A stretch of DNA of 64,000 nt from Agarophyton chilense (taxonomy: Eukaryota > Rhodophyta > Florideophyceae > Gracilariales > Gracilariaceae). The stretch lies in contig JARGXX010000079.1 in assembly GCA_030374765.1 (NCBI GenBank), forward strand, positions 186,001 through 250,000. The letters are read 5' to 3'. Position numbers and translations under genes: made by a program. Position 1 is the stretch's first letter. Each line of letters starts with the position of its first letter. The notes under the pieces were generated by a model. The model ran no database searches. It had not been told where the DNA came from and was given only the letters and a program-made list of their open reading frames with translations. Positions 54,001 to 64,000 of the stretch are shown in pieces.

Positions 54001-55138
54001 AATTTACCAGAAATTCCGGAATCCGACTGACGCACCGTTAAACTCCGTAAATCGCTCCATGGAATAAGGCAAGCCCCAAACCTGTGGTTTCGATATCTGT
54101 CTAGATATTTACTATCTCAAGGCCTCACTCAACTCCATTCCTGTGAATGTATATTTCAACTGAAGCAAGGCATCAATCGAGTCTTTTCACTAATATATGT
54201 CGACGATATTCTACTATTTGGACACACTCAAATGGTTAGCAAACTAAAGCAAAAGTTTGATAACTATTTTCAAGTTCAAGACCTCGGAGGAGCCGAATTG
54301 TGCATCGGAGTATCTATTAAACGGTTTCAAGACGGTCTAATGCTGCAACAGAAACCACTGGCGGAGAAACTGTTATATGATGGTCGGATGGAAAACTGTA
54401 AGGTAACAAAGCATCCTTGACCGCTCGGTAACGTTCTTTACGAGCCTCGCATAGATTTAAGTGATTTGGACGCCGCAAAAATGAAAGAAATTCGCTATCG
54501 GTCAATCTTAGGATCACTTTTGTTTTGAGTACTCGCACAAGGTCTAAATTTGCAACCTCTGTGTCCCTACTCGGTGAGTTCAGCTCATCTTCCAATCCTA
54601 CTCACTGGAAAACAATGAAGTACGTCCTCTGATACTTGCAACGAACATTACAATATGTATTGACTATTTGTCGATCCGAGCCCATGTTAACGGCGTACTG
54701 CGATTCTGACTGGAAAAGTGACACAGAGAACCGAAAATCAAGAAGTGGCTACGTTTTGTATCTTGGAAACCCCCATTTTGCCGGAAATCTAGAGTAAAGA
54801 CTACAGTCGCTCTTTCAACCACTGAAGCTGCATTTTATACTCTTGCAGAGTGCGTCAAGGAAGTTATGTGGATACGGGACATCATGAAAGAGATGGGTTT
54901 ACAATGTGAGGATCCAACAGTTATATACCACGACAATCTCGGTTCTATCTCGTGGTGTAATGGAAATGGCAGATTGCGCAAAGTACGTCACATTGGGCTG
55001 AAATATCACTTCGTGAAGGAAGCTGTGTCGCTCGGAAAAATGTCTGTCGTTTTCATACCTTCAGATGAGAATGTGACCGACTGTTTCACCAAAGCGTTAA
55101 CGGGTACTGAGTTTGAAAAACATCGCAAAACCCTATAA
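51057..55138 (+). pseudogene. Copia gag-pol polyprotein, interrupted
   Basis: Gag is open for 396 codons but begins GTG GAC at 51057, probably a mutated ATG. It has a complete CCHC knuckle (CASCHRSGHETRTC), a basic Lys/Asn-rich stretch and the protease site FILDSGTTIHMT. The same frame continues past TGA 52245, TAG 52638, TAA 52725 and TGA 53403 through integrase (DTWHLRPGHI; LHTDGGGEFF; TPASNGLVERGHG). A frameshift at about 53700 leads to reverse transcriptase (RYHIDIKAAFLHTPL; YVDD at 54196-54207) and RNase H (AYCDSDWKSD; YHDNLGSISW; RHIGLKYHFV). Further stops occur at about 54028, 54418 and 54526. Active-site residues largely survive. Confidence 0.93.
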
Positions 55139-55157
55139 ATTTTACCAAGTAATCATT

Positions 55158-55166
55158 GAGGGGGAG
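55158..55166 (+). other. Polypurine tract of copia element
   Basis: GAGGGGGAG lies directly before the TG of the right LTR, the expected place of the plus-strand primer. Confidence 0.8.
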
Positions 55167-55430
55167 TGTCAAAGATAATCAGATAATCCGAACGTGATTG
55201 AGTGAACGCTGTTGTAATTCACTCTGACGCAATGCTATTACTTGTCATTTGGAGTTATAGACAGGTAATATTAAGTAGATTAGTAATAAGTAGATAATTT
55301 AACTCTCCTACAATATCCTGTTTGGGAAACATTTATCCTCTACAAAAGGCGCCGTGAACGAGCCTTTCTAGGTCTCGTCCGGTTAGCTCTCTTGCTCACT
55401 CCAAGATATCCGCGCACATTAGCGCTGACA
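55167..55430 (+). repeat. Right LTR of copia element
   Basis: The LTR runs from TGTCAAAGATAATCAGATAA to CATTAGCGCTGACA, 264 bp. It aligns with the left LTR with scattered substitutions; the TATA box here reads CTACAAAAGG. Confidence 0.95.
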
Positions 55431-55435
55431 GCCGT
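55431..55435. repeat. Target-site duplication GCCGT (right)
   Basis: This GCCGT is identical to 50676-50680 and closes the insertion. Confidence 0.9.
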
Positions 55436-57224
55436 TTTCATTCGAAAAATATTTTGATAAAAAATATCATTGTTCCCCGTGCTTCAAAAAAGGTAAACTC
55501 ATGAAAATTGCATCCTTCGGAGAATTGTGATACTTTTGTCCTCAGCCGGTATTCCAATTTTCAACTTTATAATCTGACATAGAAAACCAAATTTCTTAGA
55601 ATTCAGCAGTATCAAAAGTTGTCATTTTCATAATAGTTTTTTATTCTTCTGGTTTGTAAAAAGTATCATCAATTGGATGCCCGGAATCATTGTTTTGATC
55701 AATTTCTGAGTGAATTGGGAGATGTAAAAAATTTTTCAATTCTGCTCAGCGGTTGAGGGAAACTTCTGATAGTAAGTTCAAGGCATTAGAAGCATCAATA
55801 CATGATAGATTGGCCCTTAAAAGAATCGTAGAAGAAAATGAAATATATATTTATAAGAGGATTCCAGTAGTGATTCAAGAGGATGCTGGGTATCTGCGGT
55901 GTTCCTCAGCTCTACCTTTTTTCTTGGGTTTACACCGTTTAGGGACTATTGTACGTACACATTGATTGCTAATGATTTCATTGTGTACATGTGTGAACAA
56001 TAAGAAACTGTGTTGTTGTGTACAATTTGCATTCTTCATTATGTAATTTGAATATGTTCTACATAATACAATAGTGCTGGCTGTTATGGCATTTTTGCTG
56101 ACATATGCAGTGTTTGTCAGTAACTGCAGAGTAGGTCTATTATTTGAAACGAATCACTAGACTAAACCGTATTAAAAATATTAATGGATTCCTTGATGTC
56201 CAATATTTTCATGGCAGCCTTATCTCTATATAATGATCGATAATGTTTTGCAGGGTAACAGAGTTGACCCGATTGTTCTCGAAATCGATCATTTGAACAT
56301 ACTTAACTTACAATTATTTTGATGAAGAAAAGCCTTTGCGTAATTATGAGATGACCGTCTGTCATTATAACCATTTTTGGCTTTCTTTTTTTTAAAAAGC
56401 CAGAGAAATACGTTTAGACTAGCTTGGGCACTTTTTGTTTTGTTAGCGGCTTATTAGTTTCGGTTTAGTAAAAAACGCTTTCAGCAATAATATTTTTCTT
56501 CATCGAGCGCTAATGTGGTTTTTCTTTCTTTGATGCGTAGATCTAGATAAATATCTGTGAAATGAACCGGCTGTGATGAAGGCATATTTGTTATCCAAGA
56601 TCTGTACGCTCTGTGTCACACTTTTCTTTTGCCAAACGTTCAGGACTCCATTATATGCTCTTTGCAGAGAAAAAGAGCGCGCATTTCAAAAATATTTTTT
56701 ACATCGCCTATTGCGAGAACCGTTGTTTCGTTAAGTCACATGAGCTGCTTTCTGTTTTCTTCATTGTCCGTCGGTTTGCGGAAATCGTTGAAATTGGGGC
56801 AAGGAGGGGTTGTCAATTTAAGGATTTCTGTCGTTTTAGGGTCGGACGTTTACGCAAATTGAGTTTTCAGAAGTGTCCTAGTGTTTCAATTCACCTCTGG
56901 CGAAAATCTTCGTCTCCTCCTAATATCCACCCCCTCGTACGTACACTTGGCGTTTTAACCGTTTTTTCCAACTTCGCAAATAAACACTGCACTCATTCGT
57001 TTGTTCACCTCGAATTTGGCAGTTTGAGAAAGCGTACGACTGGTACAAAGGTTCTATTCGATTCCAGCCAACTTTCCCTTCGCTTCCAGTTGCGAGAACG
57101 ACTTGTTCAACAACGGCTCGCAGCATTCCGTAACACCCCCCTTTCCGAGCAATCACAGCTTCCCAACTTCACCAGCGCGGGCGGCGAAGCACAGCGCGCA
57201 GCCGCACAAGACATTCACAGAACG
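55436..57224. other. AT-rich gene-free DNA and 5' region of the SAP gene
   Basis: To about 56600 the sequence is AT-rich with no supported gene. The last few hundred bases become pyrimidine- and GC-richer and probably contain the promoter and 5' leader of the SAP-domain gene. An open frame at 56655-57224 is in phase with the SAP ORF across the proposed intron, so an N-terminally longer product cannot be excluded. Confidence 0.4.
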
Positions 57225-57282
57225 GTAAGATTCTCCAACATCCCTTCCTCCCACCTCACATCTCGGTTTCTTTTTGTTTCAG
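57225..57282 (+). other. Predicted 58-nt spliceosomal intron in 5' leader
   Basis: The donor ACG|GTAAGA at 57225 and the acceptor CTTTTTGTTTCAG ending at 57282 bracket 58 nt with a strong pyrimidine tract. It lies 24 nt before the ATG of the SAP-domain gene. Both splice sites match eukaryotic consensus closely. Confidence 0.6.
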
Positions 57283-57306
57283 CTTCAGACCACAGGAAAA
57301 ATCGCG

Positions 57307-58305
57307 ATGAAACTTTCCAAATTGCGCGTCCCCGATTTACGGAAGGAACTTAAGGCTCGTGGACTCGATGAGAAAGGCATTCGCCCCGTCCTTATCAGAC
57401 GACTACGTGAGGCTGTTCAACGCGAACAAAATGCTGAAAATGAGCAGAGCACTCAAGCTGATCCACAAACTGCAAACGGTGACCAGCCAACAAGTGTAGG
57501 TCAGAATCTTGCGTATTCTGATACACAGCAGCAAGCGGCAAGTGAAAAATGCTCAGCCGAAGTGCCGCCAAAAGCGATGAGAGAGTATAAACATGAGGAC
57601 AAGATAGAGGCTCGAGACCCGAGTCCGAAACGCCCCTACGCGCTAAACGGCAGAGACGGTGAACCATATTCAGCAAACAAAGATACTGGAAAAATTCTTC
57701 CCCATATGCGTCCGCAATACGCTTCGGAGACGATCGGTAGGCCAGCTACTGAAAAAGACAAGACAGAAGCCAGTCCCGCTTCTCCTGCCCAAGATCTGTC
57801 GCCAAAGAAGCCACAGACTACGGACAAAGGTGCAACCAGCACCTCGCCTTCCCCTCCAGATCAAAAGAATGGCATTAAGGTCCTTGAAAACGATGGCACG
57901 GGAGCTCCAATTGAGCAGCCAAATATGACTGCTTCACCAAGCAAGAATGACAAACCGACTGAAACGAAATCTAGTGGTAATATAAACAGTGGCGATGACG
58001 TAGCTTCGGTCGATCGCATTCGTCGCAGGAAGAAGCGATTCGGCATTGTCATGAAGGAAGCTGCAAACGGCGATCCCACCGATGATCAGGCCGTCCAGAG
58101 AAGACGTGCACGATTTGGGATCAAAGCCTTGGTGAACAGTTCGTCCAAGACTTCTAAACAAGATCGTGATCAAATCGCGTTACGTCGTCGAGCGGAAAAG
58201 TTTGGTCTTGGGGGGAAAAAACGCGCCACGGTTGACACTAGTTTGTCTAAGGAAGAAATTGAGAAACGACTGAAGAGACAGAAACGGTTTCAAAGCGTTT
58301 CTTGA
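57307..58305 (+). CDS. SAP-domain mRNP protein, SARNP/THO1/MOS11-like
   Basis: The product is 332 residues from ATG 57307. The N-terminus is a SAP motif (MKLSKLRVPDLRKELKARGL, then a second helix to residue ~37), which binds nucleic acid. A long disordered Pro/Gln/Lys-rich middle follows. The C-terminus has repeated basic motifs typical of the Tho1/MOS11 C-terminal domain: RRRKKRFGI (~239), RRRARFGI (~265), RRRAEKFGL (~293) and KRLKRQKRF (~320). SARNP-family proteins bind the DEAD-box ATPase UAP56/Sub2 through such repeats and assist mRNA packaging and export in the nucleus. The middle is longer than in yeast or animal relatives. Confidence 0.88.
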   Translation: MKLSKLRVPDLRKELKARGLDEKGIRPVLIRRLREAVQREQNAENEQSTQADPQTANGDQPTSVGQNLAYSDTQQQAASEKCSAEVPPKAMREYKHEDKIEARDPSPKRPYALNGRDGEPYSANKDTGKILPHMRPQYASETIGRPATEKDKTEASPASPAQDLSPKKPQTTDKGATSTSPSPPDQKNGIKVLENDGTGAPIEQPNMTASPSKNDKPTETKSSGNINSGDDVASVDRIRRRKKRFGIVMKEAANGDPTDDQAVQRRRARFGIKALVNSSSKTSKQDRDQIALRRRAEKFGLGGKKRATVDTSLSKEEIEKRLKRQKRFQSVS

Positions 58306-58665
58306 TTCTATTGCGATTGATCCCGCTGCCTATTTTCTTATCTCAAGAGAACCAATGCAAGCATGAGTGATCTCGACATTGACGCATCCCATACATCATA
58401 CAGTGCAGATACTCAGATTTATCGTACGAGCCAGCTTTTGGTCGCTGCTTCATTTTCAGTAAGGTCCCTAACGACGGCGACTGCGCAAGGGGTGGAGCCG
58501 TCGTTATTTAGGTAATCACATTTTCAGCTCAAGTCGTTCGTAGCATCTTCATTAGATTCAGGATTGTAACAAAATCTATTTCAACGCGACGCGGGTGCAT
58601 TAGAGATTGCGGGAACTAAAGAACATATAGTGAAGAAATAAATCTCTTGTTTATTGCAGAAGCGA
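58306..58665. other. Convergent 3' region between SAP gene and eL13
   Basis: This short gene-free interval holds the 3' ends of two convergent genes. AATAAA occurs on the plus strand at about 58637-58642 and on the minus strand at about 58655-58650. The second is only some 10 nt past the eL13 stop. Confidence 0.45.
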
Positions 58666-59298
58666 TTACTTTTTAGTCTTCGCGGCCTCCTCAGCTGCTT
58701 TCTCAGCAGCTCTCTTCTTGCGAAGTCCTTCGTACTTCTTATTGGTACGCTCAATACGCAATGATCTGTACGCATACTTTGCCCTGTCATCGTTGGTAAT
58801 CGGTCTGACCTCGATAGAAGCGCTCTTCTTTTCAATCGGCATGAGTTTGCCGGCCAACTGGGCGGCAACAACCAAATCCTCCTTGGTAGCCTCGCCAGCC
58901 TTCGGCTTGGCGGCGTTCTTCGGGAAGAGAATGAGCTTGGACTTGTACTCCTTCAGGCGCTGCACATTTTCCTGCATGGAATCCACAGAGCGGTTCTTGC
59001 GTCGCGGATCGACGGCAATTCCAATGGTGGGGGCGAACTTGAATGGAATACCAGCCTCTTTGAGCTCTTCGATAGAAAAGCCACGTCCTAACCTAACGCG
59101 CATGTTGTACTTGTTAGTGGTGCAGGTGACGATCGGACGGAGGGGACCATCCACCGGACGCGGGGCGAGCTTGGTGGCTTTGATGGTACGGGCCCTGCGG
59201 CGGCGACGCTTGCGCATGGGCTGGTCGAACCAGGTGCGCACGCGCTTATCCCAATCCTTATGGAAATGGATATTCGGGATGACATTGTTGTGCTTCAT
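58666..59298 (-). CDS. RPL13: 60S ribosomal protein eL13 (L13e)
   Basis: The product is 210 residues, ATG to stop, without an intron in the coding region; this is the usual length for eL13. The start MKHNNVIPNIHFHKDWDKRV and WFDQPMRKRRRR are hallmark sequences. Then come PVDGPLRPIV, YNMRVRLGRGFSIEELKEAG, ARTIGIAVDPRRKN-like (here APTIGIAVDPRRKN) and SMQENVQRLKEYKSKLILFP. The Lys/Ala-rich C-terminal tail is typical. It is a structural protein of the cytosolic large ribosomal subunit. It diverges from the ADP/ATP carrier gene. Confidence 0.98.
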   Translation of the reverse strand: MKHNNVIPNIHFHKDWDKRVRTWFDQPMRKRRRRRARTIKATKLAPRPVDGPLRPIVTCTTNKYNMRVRLGRGFSIEELKEAGIPFKFAPTIGIAVDPRRKNRSVDSMQENVQRLKEYKSKLILFPKNAAKPKAGEATKEDLVVAAQLAGKLMPIEKKSASIEVRPITNDDRAKYAYRSLRIERTNKKYEGLRKKRAAEKAAEEAAKTKK

Positions 59299-59865
59299 AT
59301 TGAAGAGGGTGAAGCCACTCTACGGCGATACGCGGGTGGGAGAAAGCTGGCGATTGCGACGATCGCCGCGGATGAACCACCTGTTTCTCACTGCGTCGGA
59401 GGGCGAATACGAATAGAGAGGGTCGCACCAAATGGCAGGGCGGGCGACGCCGGTCGGCGTCGGATCATCCGTGTGCGGCTGCAAACGTGGCCACGTGGCC
59501 ACATAAAACCGTGTATACGTGGGAGAAGACGTGCAGACAACGAGCTAGTCCATTGCAGCTGCTGCGAAGCTTCGCAAAGGAGCACTCCGTCCACACAGCC
59601 AACGCGCAAAGCCAAAACGACATTTACCGGAATGAATGCCCAGATTTCTTCCGAAATTCATGATCGCCTTGGCCCATTCTGTGCCAACCATTTCATGGTG
59701 CATGCGTCGTCGCCCATTCAATGCATGGACACCGCCCGGGCACCCCCCACCTCATAAGCCCCACTTCGCCTGCCGTCTTCACCCCATGACCCGTCATCGA
59801 TTTTGACTTGCAGTTCGATCGCCTCCCCCCATCCCTCCTATCGTTCCGATCTCGCGTCTTCCGCA
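59299..59865. promoter_or_regulatory. Divergent promoter between eL13 and ADP/ATP carrier
   Basis: This 567-bp interval lies between two divergent highly expressed gene types. It includes ACGTGGCCACGTGGCCAC at about 59487-59504, a tandem palindromic CACGTGG motif that looks like a G-box or E-box pair. A pyrimidine-rich stretch precedes the carrier ATG (59815-59862). No TATA box is obvious. Confidence 0.45.
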
Positions 59866-60924
59866 ATGGTCGCCAACTTATGGAAAAGCGCCGGCCTCGG
59901 CGGCGCGCTTGTGTCCCCGGCATTCACTATGATCGCCGAGCGGCACAAGGCTGTTTCCGCCGCGGCTGACACTCCCAACTGCGCCGCCCCTAAGGTGCTC
60001 GCGGCTGCCCCCAAGGAGAAAGAATTCAATGGAAAGAAATTCCTTGCTGATCTCGCCGCTGGTGGTACCGCCGGCGGTATTTCCAAGACAATCGTAGCCC
60101 CCATCGAACGAGTCAAGCTTTTGCTGCAGACTCAGGACGCGAATCCTCTAATCAAATCCGGCGAGATTCCGAGGTACACTGGTATCGCCAACTGTTTCAC
60201 CCGTGTTGCTCGTGAGCAGGGATTCGGATCTTTCTGGAGGGGCAATCTTGCTAATGTTATTCGTTATTTTCCTACTCAGGCCTTCAATTTTGCCTTCAAA
60301 GATACTATCAAGAAGCAATTCCCTAGGTACGATCCCAAGAAAGAATTCGGAAAATTCGCCATGGCCAACATAGCTGCAGGTGGTGCTGCGGGTGCCTGCT
60401 CCCTTCTCATTGTGTACCCCTTGGATTTTGCAAGAACTCGGCTTGCTGCTGACGTCGGAAAGGGATCTACCAGAGAGTTCACTGGTCTTGTAGATTGTCT
60501 GCGAAAGGTGACAGTCAGGGGTGGTCCGCTTGCTCTTTACCAAGGATTTGGTGTGTCTGTGCAAGGTATTATCGTTTATCGTGGTGCCTATTTTGGTCTG
60601 TATGACACTGCGAAGGGTCTTCTGTTCGAAGACGAGAAGAAGGCTAACGTTTTCGCCAAGTGGGCCGTCGCCCAGGCTGTGACTTCTGCTTCAGGTCTCA
60701 TCTCATATCCGTTCGACACAGTCCGTCGTCGTCTAATGATGCAGTCTGGGGGCAAGGAAAAAATGTACAACGGTACTATGGATGCATGGAGAAAAATCAT
60801 GGCCAACGAGGGAATCAATGCTTTCTTCAAGGGATCTCTTTCTAACATTCTTCGCGGTGCCGGCGGTGCCCTTGTGCTTGTCATGTACGATGAGCTGAAG
60901 AAGATTATCGACCAGCGAATGTAA
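59866..60924 (+). CDS. Mitochondrial ADP/ATP carrier
   Basis: The product is 352 residues from ATG 59866. An N-terminal extension of about 55 residues precedes the carrier core, which is common in plants and algae. Three repeats carry the mitochondrial-carrier signature: PIERVK at 79, PLDFAR at 185 and PFDTVRRR at 282. The diagnostic ADP/ATP-carrier motif RRRMMM reads RRRLMM here (residues 287-292). Other conserved parts are [20 protein letters not shown] and [11 protein letters not shown]. It exchanges cytosolic ADP for matrix ATP across the inner mitochondrial membrane with six transmembrane helices. Confidence 0.97.
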   Translation: MVANLWKSAGLGGALVSPAFTMIAERHKAVSAAADTPNCAAPKVLAAAPKEKEFNGKKFLADLAAGGTAGGISKTIVAPIERVKLLLQTQDANPLIKSGEIPRYTGIANCFTRVAREQGFGSFWRGNLANVIRYFPTQAFNFAFKDTIKKQFPRYDPKKEFGKFAMANIAAGGAAGACSLLIVYPLDFARTRLAADVGKGSTREFTGLVDCLRKVTVRGGPLALYQGFGVSVQGIIVYRGAYFGLYDTAKGLLFEDEKKANVFAKWAVAQAVTSASGLISYPFDTVRRRLMMQSGGKEKMYNGTMDAWRKIMANEGINAFFKGSLSNILRGAGGALVLVMYDELKKIIDQRM

Positions 60925-61728
60925 GCATTCTCGCGCTACACTCACAATGCAAAGCCAGCGTCGGGGATTGAGCGTAGAAAGTTCGGACCGTTTAAAACAA
61001 TAAACCAGACGCAATATGTTTTGTGATAAAAGAGCTTAGTTTGAGACAGATGGTGGTTGAGCCCAGGAGCCTACGTGCTAGGTAGAATCAGTACGCCAGT
61101 GCATCTCACAGACACCCACTTCAACTTTTCCCCTCAGGACGAAGGGGAGGACAGACTAATGGCATTCGTCCCAGCCAGATCACTGGATCAGATTTTAACA
61201 GAACCAATCCTTCACTGGGCCAGACAGGCGACGAAGCCACTGAACTCTGAGACGTGCCTGCACGGAGGTAGGGAAAGAATTCAATATCTTGGCGCACTAG
61301 AGATGCGCTTATAATCTTGCAGCAGAATCAGATTCCCTGTATCTTTTTATTGTGAAGGCTAAGCTACACCCAGTTGCATGACAAGCAAACAAGCGCGTTT
61401 GTATTTGCAACGTGGTGTTGGCATGGGTAAGTGTCTCGTCAGAAGACACTTCGACCACTTGGGGATCGTAGAGGTACGAGTGAAGGTGAACGAGAACGAA
61501 CCCATTCAGGCATGGCCAGATACTTCTGCTGGTCTTTCTGGTTGTTGAGAGATTGCTCTTCTTTGATAGAAAAGATGGGTTCAAACACTGTAGAAAACGG
61601 ACGAATGGTTCCGTGAGAGAAAGGTTATCAAGAGAAGCAACGGCAATCAAAGCGTTGATGCCATTGTTATACTTCGGGTTGATTGCACGTCTCCATTACG
61701 CGGATGGGGAGTGTCGATGAACTTGTAC
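60925..61728. other. Intergenic, convergent 3' ends
   Basis: AATAAA at 60999-61004, about 75 nt after the carrier stop, is a likely poly(A) signal. Short open frames at 61057-61650 show no protein-like features. I see no other gene. Confidence 0.5.
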
Positions 61729-64000
61729 TTATTCTTCAGTTCTTTGTGAACTTTGAACACGATCTCTTCGTCGAAATCCTCCACGCCCGCGCCCACGCCC
61801 GCGTCCTCGGCCACGACGCCATCTGCGACCCCCCTGTCCTTTAGGATTTGGAGGGGCTCCGAAATTCGAATTTCCTTGCTCGTTGTCCGCATTACGGGCT
61901 CTCGATTCATTGACTACGGATCCCATGTTTGAAGGTGAAGAAACTGATGCATTTGACGCTACTTGTGATTCTTTCGATACTCTATTCTCTTTCATGTTCT
62001 TTGTGTCGGGACAGTCAACTTCGTTTGGGGCCTTAGCTGAGATAACTTGTCCAGGACTCTGCTTAGCGTTTGTATTGCTTTCAGAAATTCGTAATGGCTC
62101 CTGAGTGGCATTCATACCACCTTCAAGATAAGACGTATTGCATGGCTGGTGGTCACCTTGAACTCCCTTGTTTTCAGCCTGGGCTTCTTTCGTGGTTGTA
62201 CCGACAATATGCCTCCCGGAAGTTTTTGAACCTTGTACTGCTTTGTTCTGTTGGACTTCGTTTTGGTTCCGATCTTCGGAAGACAAATAATCCCTGTTTC
62301 CGCTCGCTCCGGCATCACCGTTCTTTAAGCCTGCATTTGACGTATTGCTCGATGGCTTACGATCTTCGTCTTCGCTCTTTGATGCTTCTCTTCTTGGATG
62401 TCCACCTTGGTGGTATCTTTTGCCCCTTGCAGCAGACCTTCTGGGTTTCCGAGAGACTGAAGGGGTTTCTTGTCCCCGGTTGACTAGCCCAGCCCCCTCG
62501 GAGCCAAGACGGGTAGATGGCTTCTTCGTTGATATGTTCTCGTCTACCATCTCCTTAGATGTCTTCCCATCCTCTGTTCTGTGTACATCCTCTGCGTTTC
62601 CTGCTTGTTTCAAATTGCCAGTCTCAAGCTGCGCTTTTGACATTATCTTTGAAGCTTGTATGTGGCTCGAAGGTCTCAAACCCGTGCTGGTTTCGCTCGA
62701 TGCCAAAGAGTGGAACCCCCCCAATGGAGCACCTTTTTTGTAATCAAGGATATCCGATTCAGTCACATTGAACGTTCCGTTGTTCAAATTAGCGCTCTGA
62801 GATTGTGGTTCTTCGCCAGATCTCTGTAGAGTCTTCTCATTATTTCCGGCGATTCCTCGCTTCGGCTTTCTCGAGTTCCGATGGGTCTTCCGAGATCTTA
62901 CCTTTAACGGGTGAGTATTTCTTTCCGCTCGACTTTGTCCTGAGGTGCCATTTCTCGTCGCGCTATCTAAGACTGGACCCTTGTCTTTCGTGCCAAAAAC
63001 ATCAGCTCTGTCCGTGGGAGGAACAAATTCGCGATGTGTGGGATCTCGATTTTCTGTTATGGTTTGCCCTTCCGTACCGCTGTTTGGAGCTCCCCACCAA
63101 GGTGCAGATGCGTGTTCCGCATGCTTTCGAGCTGGTGACCACTGCTTGTTCTCAGACCAGGAGTTCGAGGCGTTCCCATACTGCGATGACGAGCCAGGTG
63201 GAGCACAGGAGCCCAGTGCCTGCACAACCGGAACTGGTGGAAGAAGCGGAGCACCGACGAGCGGGAAGACAGCCGGCTGGTTTAGGAAAGCTCGAGTAAT
63301 CTCATCAAACGAAGTAGGGGGCGAAGCTCTGCTACCTTCAGCCCAGGCCCTTGATTCCTCAGCATCATCCTCTGCAAATGGTTTTCGTGTAACATCTTCA
63401 GAATTTCGCGATATCGCTTTTCGATTGACATCGGCGAGATTGGAATCTTTGTTGAAATTCTCTTCGAGTTCATCTGACCTGTCTGAAAGCTCTCGTCGGC
63501 TATGACGATTGAATTCAGCCTTGCCTAGGCGTTCGATACGAGGCACACCCAGACTGTGTTCCAACTCTGCCCTCGCATTCTGACTTGACTTTCGCACCGT
63601 GCGACCAACATTACCATCTTGGGTAAGGACATAACCTTGACCTTCCTTTCCTGCAACCCTTCTAGTGGTAGATTTCATTAACCCCCTCACATTCCCCCCT
63701 AATGAGGAAGAAATTGTGACAGAGCCATCCTTATAACTGGTGGGGGCTGCCGTACGATTGACGGATTGACGCACGTACGAAGAACCTTCATTCCTTTGAG
63801 ACGAATCCCCTCGTGATGGCGTTCTCTTAGCATACGCCCAGTTTGCGGCAGATTCCTTACGTATCTGTTCAGAAGGGCGGGCGCTTTCTAGGTTAGATCT
63901 GGCTCCCAGTTCCTCAAGTAAATTTGATGAGGCTGAAGCCGCCGCGTGTGAAGCTACGGAGTTTCCTGATTGTTGTTCGGAGCGATTTCCTATCTTAAGC
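61729..64000 (-). CDS. Disordered RGG-box protein, C-terminal part (N-terminus beyond window)
   Basis: The minus-strand frame is open from the right window edge to the stop at 61729, at least 757 codons. No ATG clearly marks a start within the window. The sequence is Ser/Asn/Gly/Glu/Arg-rich and almost wholly disordered, with one hydrophobic patch (AVFPLVGAPLLPPVPVVQAL, around 63230). The C-terminus has an RG-rich box (GRRWRRGRGRGRGRGRGG) followed by FRRRDR, typical of RNA-binding RGG tails. A short helical stretch near the edge (NLLEELGARSNLESARPSEQ) may mark the end of a folded domain upstream. The family is not recognised; an RNA-binding role is inferred from the RGG tail. Confidence 0.8.
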   Translation of the reverse strand, partial: LKIGNRSEQQSGNSVASHAAASASSNLLEELGARSNLESARPSEQIRKESAANWAYAKRTPSRGDSSQRNEGSSYVRQSVNRTAAPTSYKDGSVTISSSLGGNVRGLMKSTTRRVAGKEGQGYVLTQDGNVGRTVRKSSQNARAELEHSLGVPRIERLGKAEFNRHSRRELSDRSDELEENFNKDSNLADVNRKAISRNSEDVTRKPFAEDDAEESRAWAEGSRASPPTSFDEITRAFLNQPAVFPLVGAPLLPPVPVVQALGSCAPPGSSSQYGNASNSWSENKQWSPARKHAEHASAPWWGAPNSGTEGQTITENRDPTHREFVPPTDRADVFGTKDKGPVLDSATRNGTSGQSRAERNTHPLKVRSRKTHRNSRKPKRGIAGNNEKTLQRSGEEPQSQSANLNNGTFNVTESDILDYKKGAPLGGFHSLASSETSTGLRPSSHIQASKIMSKAQLETGNLKQAGNAEDVHRTEDGKTSKEMVDENISTKKPSTRLGSEGAGLVNRGQETPSVSRKPRRSAARGKRYHQGGHPRREASKSEDEDRKPSSNTSNAGLKNGDAGASGNRDYLSSEDRNQNEVQQNKAVQGSKTSGRHIVGTTTKEAQAENKGVQGDHQPCNTSYLEGGMNATQEPLRISESNTNAKQSPGQVISAKAPNEVDCPDTKNMKENRVSKESQVASNASVSSPSNMGSVVNESRARNADNEQGNSNFGAPPNPKGQGGRRWRRGRGRGRGRGRGGFRRRDRVQSSQRTEE

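Larger units (their letters stand above)
50681..55430 (+). mobile_element. Ty1/copia retrotransposon, complete ends, decayed coding region
   Basis: A 4,750-bp element with LTRs of 267 and 264 bp and GCCGT duplications. Domain order is gag, protease, integrase, reverse transcriptase, RNase H, which defines Ty1/copia. It sits in AT-rich gene-free DNA. Stops and one clear frameshift remove coding capacity, yet the LTRs are still about 93% alike by eye. Confidence 0.97.

Noticed and set aside
56613-57353. 246-codon plus-strand frame before the SAP gene
   Set aside because: It has no protein-like composition at its start and crosses the predicted 58-nt intron. Part of it may be 5' leader; it was kept only as a caveat for the SAP start.
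58718-59416. 232-codon plus-strand frame opposite eL13
   Set aside because: It is antisense to a highly conserved ribosomal protein gene and shows no independent features.

Overview
The window is nuclear DNA of an intron-poor eukaryote. It carries a cytosolic ribosomal protein gene (eL13), a mitochondrial ADP/ATP carrier, a SAP/THO1-type mRNP protein, and at least six classes of eukaryotic transposable element. Host genes are mostly single-exon and close together, and thick transposon layers separate the host islands. This layout resembles a florideophyte red alga such as Chondrus, but no marker here proves the lineage, so that assignment is weak inference.

Layout. Left host island (1-9.4 kb): an uninterrupted giant ORF on the minus strand (1-6420, 2,140 codons, running off the left edge) diverges from a U1-type zinc-finger gene (7218-9227). 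Transposon block (9.5-48.6 kb): a nearly intact Helitron with one in-frame stop (9.7-15.2 kb); a broken Tc1/mariner copy (16.2-17.1 kb); an 11.1-kb Ty3/gypsy chromovirus with both LTRs and matching TTGAC target duplications (18498-29597), carrying an extra antisense ORF of about 555 codons; an MSH6-like mismatch-repair pseudogene directly after its right duplication; a MULE remnant; an array of seven roughly 73-bp hairpins (33.29-34.16 kb); two full 2.0-2.2-kb tandem units plus a truncated third, with nested minisatellites and exact 70-bp palindromes (34.16-38.8 kb); a Plavaka-like (CMC) transposase (38.8-41.0 kb); degenerate FAR1/MULE-like frames (41.1-43.5 kb); and a decayed second Ty3/gypsy copy on the minus strand (44.0-48.56 kb). 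AT-rich stretches follow (48.9-50.7 and 55.4-56.9 kb), split by a Ty1/copia element with both LTRs and GCCGT duplications (50681-55430). Right host island (57.2-64 kb): SAP/THO1-like gene (+), eL13 (-), ADP/ATP carrier (+) and the C-terminal part of a disordered RGG-box protein (-, running off the right edge).

The host genes look like ordinary housekeeping functions: mRNP export, translation, mitochondrial nucleotide exchange and RNA binding. Transposon decay is unusual in that several families keep one reading frame over kilobases while collecting in-frame stops. Most of these stops can be derived from CAA, CAG, CGA or TGG by one C-to-T or G-to-A change. The clearest examples are the gypsy gag/pol, its antisense ORF, the Helitron, the Plavaka transposase and the MULE. 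The most unusual structures are the antisense ORF inside the chromovirus and the two unrelated families of regularly spaced palindromes at 33-39 kb. No previously undescribed functional system is proven.
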